From the NCBI GenBank assembly GCA_030627065.1, contig DAOUSV010000049.1, positions 1-9,305 of the forward strand: 9,305 nucleotides of DNA, written 5' to 3'. Every line of letters starts with the position of its first letter. Position 1 is the first letter of the stretch. The stretch comes from Piscirickettsiaceae bacterium (GTDB lineage Bacteria; Pseudomonadota; Gammaproteobacteria; Nitrosococcales; Methylophagaceae). Below the pieces are notes generated by a model. It was not told the origin of the DNA, ran no database searches, and saw only the letters and a list, made by a program, of their open reading frames with translations. The position numbers and the translations under genes were made by a program. This document shows positions 6,408-9,305 of this stretch, one piece after another.

Positions 6408-7666
6408 GCCCTTTCATCATTATCCTACTGTTAATTTGTGGAGGCTTAGTCGGTGCAATCACAACTTATTTTAACCGTGAAAAGAAGATCCGCGAGCTAA
6501 GTCTTACCCATTCTGAATTATCCTTAAAATTAGAACTCGAACAGAAAAATCGTGACCAATTAAACGACACTATCAAACAAACACAAGAACAACTCGCTAA
6601 CACCTTTAATACACTTTCTAATGAAGCCCTCAAGCATAATAATGATAGCTTTCTTAAATTGGCTGAAGAAAATCTAAAACGCTTTCAAAGTGAAGCAAAA
6701 GCAGATTTAACAAGCAAAGAAAAGTCGATAGAGCAACTGGTCAAACCAATTAGCGAAGCATTAAAACAAACCACCAAACAAATTAACGACATCGAAAAAG
6801 ATCGCAAAGAAGCCTATGGCAGTTTGCGAACAACCATTGATACCATGAACCAAAACCAACAAAGCCTACAACAAGAAACGCAAAACCTAGTACAAGCATT
6901 ACGCCGCCCAGAAGTACGTGGGCAATGGGGTGAAATGACGCTGAAACGCCTTGCAGAACTCAGCGGCATGGTAGCTCATTGTGACTTTTTCGAACAAACC
7001 CATACCAAAACAGAAACAGGTGCAATTCGCCCCGATATGATTGTGCGACTACCTGAGAACAGAACCATCATTGTCGATGCTAAGACACCGCTTGATGCCT
7101 ATTTATCAGCTATTCAAGCAAAAGATGATACAACGCGCCAATCAGAACTCAAACGTCATGCTCAAATTATCCGTAGCCGCGTACGCGAACTTGCCGCCAA
7201 AAACTACTGGGCGGAATACAGTGATTCACCGGAGTTTGTCGTGCTGTTTATCCCAGGCGAACAATTCCTATCTGCCGCCTTAGAAATAGATAGTAGCTTG
7301 CTAGAAGACAGTATGAGCCAAAATATCATCTTAGCTACACCAACAAATTTTATCGCTCTATTACGTGCTGTATCCTATGGCTGGAAACAACAAGCCTTAG
7401 CCGAAAATGCCATGGAAATTCGTGAGCTCGGTGAAACCTTATACAAGCGTCTAGCTACATTCACCAGCCACCTCGACAAACTAGGTAAAAGCCTCAACAG
7501 CAGTGTCGACCACTTTAATAAATCAGTCGGCTCACTCGAACGCCAAGTTATGCCCAGCGGACGTAAATTCATTGAAATGGGGTTACGTGCAAAAACTGAA
7601 ATCGTCGAACTACAACCAATCGAAAAACAAATTAGAGAAGTACAGGATCAACGTGAAGACAAATGA
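6398..7666 (+). CDS. rmuC: DNA recombination protein RmuC
   Basis: This 422-residue RmuC-family protein is thought to limit inversions and recombination at short inverted repeats; the biochemical activity is poorly known. One N-terminal membrane segment (about 6-24) is followed by a long Gln/Lys/Glu-rich coiled coil (about 27-170) and the conserved RmuC domain: R-G-Q-W-G-E (174-179), R-P-D (211-213) and I-I-V-D-A-K (224-229), which looks like the core of a PD-(D/E)XK nuclease fold, then F-I-P-G-E. The start is GTG 6398, inside the end of the HAD gene, because the membrane segment begins right after it; the ribosome binding site is weak, so coupling to the upstream gene is likely. The last 14 bases overlap hpnC. 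Confidence 0.93.
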   Translation: MDLSPFIIILLLICGGLVGAITTYFNREKKIRELSLTHSELSLKLELEQKNRDQLNDTIKQTQEQLANTFNTLSNEALKHNNDSFLKLAEENLKRFQSEAKADLTSKEKSIEQLVKPISEALKQTTKQINDIEKDRKEAYGSLRTTIDTMNQNQQSLQQETQNLVQALRRPEVRGQWGEMTLKRLAELSGMVAHCDFFEQTHTKTETGAIRPDMIVRLPENRTIIVDAKTPLDAYLSAIQAKDDTTRQSELKRHAQIIRSRVRELAAKNYWAEYSDSPEFVVLFIPGEQFLSAALEIDSSLLEDSMSQNIILATPTNFIALLRAVSYGWKQQALAENAMEIRELGETLYKRLATFTSHLDKLGKSLNSSVDHFNKSVGSLERQVMPSGRKFIEMGLRAKTEIVELQPIEKQIREVQDQREDK

Positions 7667-8561
7667 AACACAGTTAAAGCAAGCTTATGACTACTGCCAG
7701 AAATTAGCAAAAAATCATTACGAAAACTTCCCCGTTGCCTCAGTATTACTACCCAAACGGCTACGAAAACCGATCAGCGTAATCTATGCCTTTGCCAGAA
7801 CTGCTGACGACTTCGCCGACGAAGGCGATGCCACACAATCAGAACGCCTACAGCAATTAGACTCCTACAGTCAGGGATTACAACAAATACGTAATCACAA
7901 TTACCAAGGGCAAGATCCAATATTTATTGCCCTTGCTGATGTCATACAATACCACCAATTGCCCATCAGCTTACTTGATGATCTACTCTCCGCCTTTAAA
8001 CAAGACGTAGTGAAAAGTCGCTATGCTAATTTTGACGAAGTTTTAGACTACTGCAGCCGCTCCGCCAACCCCGTCGGACGGTTATTGCTACACCTAGTCG
8101 GACAAACTAATGATGAGCAATTAAAACAGTCTGACAATGTATGTACAGCTCTACAACTCATCAACTTCTATCAAGATATTGTGCAAGATTATACTGAATC
8201 AGATCGCATCTATATTCCACAAGATGAACTTGCCCGTACAGGATTGAAAGAGGCTGATTTAATTAATCCTGATAGCCAGAAGATTACACCACTTATTCGT
8301 AGTTTGTATCAGCGTACTGAACGGATCATGGCTGACGGTTATGAGTTGGGTGTGTATTTGGATGGTCGGATGGGCTGGGAGGTTCGAGCTATGACTCTCG
8401 GAGGCATTAAAACCTTGGCTTTATTGAGAGAGCAGGACGATGAAAACCTGCTTACACGACCTAGGCTTAGTCAGTTTATATTTTCTCGAATTATGATTGT
8501 TAGTTTGTTTAAGGGGTGGTATGTTAGGGTTTGCTATCTTTTACTTGATTACAAGACCTGA
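7653..8561 (+). CDS. hpnC: HpnC-type squalene/phytoene synthase family protein
   Basis: This 302-residue cytosolic or membrane-bound prenyl enzyme has the two aspartate-rich motifs of squalene/phytoene synthases, A-D52-D-F-A-D56 and Q-D175-I-V-Q-D179, plus Y-C-S-R-S-A-N-P-V-G (133-142) and R-I-Y-I-P. The pattern is closest to HpnC, which with HpnD and HpnE makes squalene from farnesyl diphosphate through hydroxysqualene. Neither partner is in the window, so the end product (hopanoid, squalene or C30 carotenoid) is unknown. I take GTG 7653, with AGGA 5 bases upstream, overlapping rmuC by 14 bases; an earlier ATG at 7503 would add 50 residues of rmuC shadow. The C-terminus is complete but hydrophobic (about 274-299). 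Base use on the coding strand shifts from C-rich to G-rich near 8220. Confidence 0.9.
   Translation: MKTNETQLKQAYDYCQKLAKNHYENFPVASVLLPKRLRKPISVIYAFARTADDFADEGDATQSERLQQLDSYSQGLQQIRNHNYQGQDPIFIALADVIQYHQLPISLLDDLLSAFKQDVVKSRYANFDEVLDYCSRSANPVGRLLLHLVGQTNDEQLKQSDNVCTALQLINFYQDIVQDYTESDRIYIPQDELARTGLKEADLINPDSQKITPLIRSLYQRTERIMADGYELGVYLDGRMGWEVRAMTLGGIKTLALLREQDDENLLTRPRLSQFIFSRIMIVSLFKGWYVRVCYLLLDYKT
8544..8557 (+). repeat. 14-bp direct repeat, copy 1 (end of hpnC)
   Basis: CTTGATTACAAGAC occurs here, in the last codons of hpnC, and again at 8657-8670, 113 bp further on. Part of it (CTTG...CAAG) is itself an inverted repeat. Its role is unknown. Confidence 0.7.
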
Positions 8562-8618
8562 TCCTAATTATCTATTCAATGCCTGATGATACTCTAAGGT
8601 TAATAAACAGAGTACTAA

Positions 8619-8639
8619 AATAAAACATTCATGTTTATT
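8619..8639. repeat. AT-rich inverted repeat, possible weak terminator or operator
   Basis: AAACAT (8623-8628) and ATGTTT (8631-8636) are inverted around a 2-base centre, and pairing extends three more base pairs on the outside past a one-base bulge. It lies 58 bases after the hpnC stop. There is no T run, so termination is uncertain; the symmetry would also suit a protein-binding site. Confidence 0.3.
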
Positions 8640-8656
8640 CTCTAATAACTTTCCTC

Positions 8657-8670
8657 CTTGATTACAAGAC
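8657..8670 (+). repeat. 14-bp direct repeat, copy 2
   Basis: This is an identical copy of CTTGATTACAAGAC at 8544-8557. It is not coding here. The 99 bases between the copies carry no recognisable element. Confidence 0.7.
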
Positions 8671-8774
8671 AAGCTGGCCTTATATTTCTCGAATTTAACC
8701 CTTGCACGCAAAGTAGAATAGAGATAAATCCAAACCCGATAATCCCTTCGACAATACAATTTTTAAATTAATAA

Positions 8775-8788
8775 TTGATCTAAATCAT
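8775..8788 (+). promoter_or_regulatory. FNR/Anr-type binding site
   Basis: TTGATCTAAATCAT matches the FNR/Anr consensus TTGAT-N4-ATCAA at nine of ten fixed positions. Its centre (8781.5) is exactly 41.5 bp before the start point predicted from the -10 box at 8811-8816, the standard position for an activator of class II promoters. This implies activation under low oxygen. A CRP-type site (TGTGA-N6-TCACA) fits less well. Confidence 0.7.
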
Positions 8789-8810
8789 TTTAATGTAAAA
8801 ATACAGAGAG

Positions 8811-8816
8811 CATAAT
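8811..8816 (+). promoter_or_regulatory. -10 box of the secreted-protein gene
   Basis: CATAAT is one base from the TATAAT consensus and predicts a start point near 8823, leaving a 32-base leader before the ATG at 8855. No good -35 box is seen, as expected when an FNR-type activator covers that position. Confidence 0.6.
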
Positions 8817-8854
8817 TAATTACAAGTTCATCAGCTGTTAAAAGTGATTAAATT

Positions 8855-9305
8855 ATGAATATTAAAAAGAGTTATATTTTGGCACTTTGTTTGTCATCTT
8901 TCGTTAGTACTATGCCGCTATCAGCGTCAACAAGTGTAGCTTCGGGCTATTATGAGTTTAATGACGTCGATGGGGCGGGCCGAGAATGTCGTATAAAAGA
9001 TGTGCCCGTTCCTTGCGGGAGTGATGTTTTTGATTGGATTCCAGATTTATTAGGAGTTAATCCTTGGGTATCTCTGACGCCGGTACCTGGCTTTGTTACT
9101 CCTTTAGAGCCTTTTCCGTATTTAGCTATTAGGACAATAGCAAATTCATCAACCAAAGTGATTGGTGCAGCATTCTGCAATGTTGGAGCTCTTGCTACAT
9201 CATCGATTGTTACTGCAGGTGTTCCTCATTACGCAACAAGTTGGCTTTATAAAGATATTGACATTTTAGGTGCTAACGATATTGTTACCGTCCAAATTGC
9301 AACGA
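8855..9305 (+). CDS. Secreted or periplasmic protein of unknown family, 3' end outside window
   Basis: I do not recognise this protein. An open frame of 150 codons runs from ATG 8855 to the window edge without a stop. It starts with a typical signal peptide: K4-K5, a hydrophobic core (about 7-20) and M-P-L-S-A, with likely cleavage after A24. The visible mature part has two close cysteines (C45, C54) and C108, a P/V/F-rich stretch (W-V-S-L-T-P-V-P-G-F-V-T-P near 71-83), and then a Gly/Ala/Ser/Thr-rich segment ending in I-D-I-L-G-A-N-D-I-V-T-V-Q, which looks beta-rich. No lipoprotein box is seen. The ribosome binding site is weak (AAGTGA, 7-base spacer). The upstream FNR-type promoter suggests expression under low oxygen. 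It is separated from the housekeeping operon before it. Confidence 0.75.
   Translation, partial: MNIKKSYILALCLSSFVSTMPLSASTSVASGYYEFNDVDGAGRECRIKDVPVPCGSDVFDWIPDLLGVNPWVSLTPVPGFVTPLEPFPYLAIRTIANSSTKVIGAAFCNVGALATSSIVTAGVPHYATSWLYKDIDILGANDIVTVQIAT

Larger units (their letters stand above)
8562..8854. other. AT-rich non-coding stretch between hpnC and the secreted-protein gene
   Basis: No convincing gene is seen in these 293 bases. A 63-codon minus-strand frame (8568-8759) has no recognisable domain or ribosome site. The stretch holds a 14-bp direct repeat copy, a weak AT-rich inverted repeat at 8619-8639, and the regulated promoter of the next gene. No strong intrinsic terminator for the mtaD-hpnC operon is visible. 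Confidence 0.6.

Noticed and set aside
7503..7652. A 50-residue N-terminal extension of HpnC
   Set aside because: It lies wholly within rmuC in another frame and does not resemble the family; GTG 7653 has a good ribosome site.
8200..8561. Replication origin at the GC-skew flip
   Set aside because: The direction of the flip would fit an origin, but no dnaA, DnaA-box cluster or other origin gene is seen, and skew elsewhere in the window also varies by gene.
8568..8759. A 63-codon minus-strand frame after hpnC
   Set aside because: No ribosome site, no recognisable domain, rich in residues typical of random AT-rich frames, and it contains one copy of the direct repeat.
8950..9180. A 76-codon minus-strand frame at the window end
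   Set aside because: It is the antisense shadow of the signal-peptide gene that starts at 8855.

Overview
The window looks like a compact chromosomal segment of a moderately AT-rich gammaproteobacterium. The strongest lineage clue is the order mtnA / mtaD / ubiG / mupP-like phosphatase, which I know from Pseudomonas (PA3169-PA3172). The presence of an HpnC-type squalene synthase and the base composition would suit a Methylophaga- or Piscirickettsiaceae-like bacterium, but that placement is inference only. No phage, transposase, CRISPR array, tRNA or rRNA gene is visible.

Positions 1-895 hold two overlapping plus-strand genes: a small YkoF/MTH1187-type thiamine-binding-like protein and a PnuC-family transporter. 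Together they suggest uptake of thiamine or a related vitamin. A minus-strand APH-fold kinase-like gene (892-1782) converges on them with a 4-bp overlap and may be the matching kinase. Between this gene and the next one lies a long imperfect palindrome made of two copies of a GTCATCCCCGCGAAAGCGGG-type element.

Positions 1951-3676 (minus strand) carry mtnA followed 1 bp later by a short-chain dehydrogenase. Only 45 bp separate mtnA from the divergent mtaD start at 3722. From mtaD the plus strand holds a chain of five genes, each overlapping the next: mtaD, ubiG, mupP-like, rmuC and hpnC (3722-8561). MtaD (methylthioadenosine deaminase) and MtnA (methylthioribose-1-phosphate isomerase) are two steps of methionine salvage by the inosine route; the phosphorylase between them is not in the window. 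UbiG is ubiquinone O-methylation, the HAD enzyme probably recycles cell-wall sugar (or acts on phosphoglycolate), RmuC limits recombination, and HpnC is a C30 isoprenoid enzyme.

After hpnC comes a 293-bp AT-rich non-coding stretch with a 14-bp direct repeat and, most notably, a near-consensus FNR/Anr box placed at exactly -41.5 relative to a start point predicted from a CATAAT -10 element. It drives a secreted protein of unknown family whose gene begins at 8855 and runs off the window. This is the most unusual part of the window; the rest is mostly well-known housekeeping genes.
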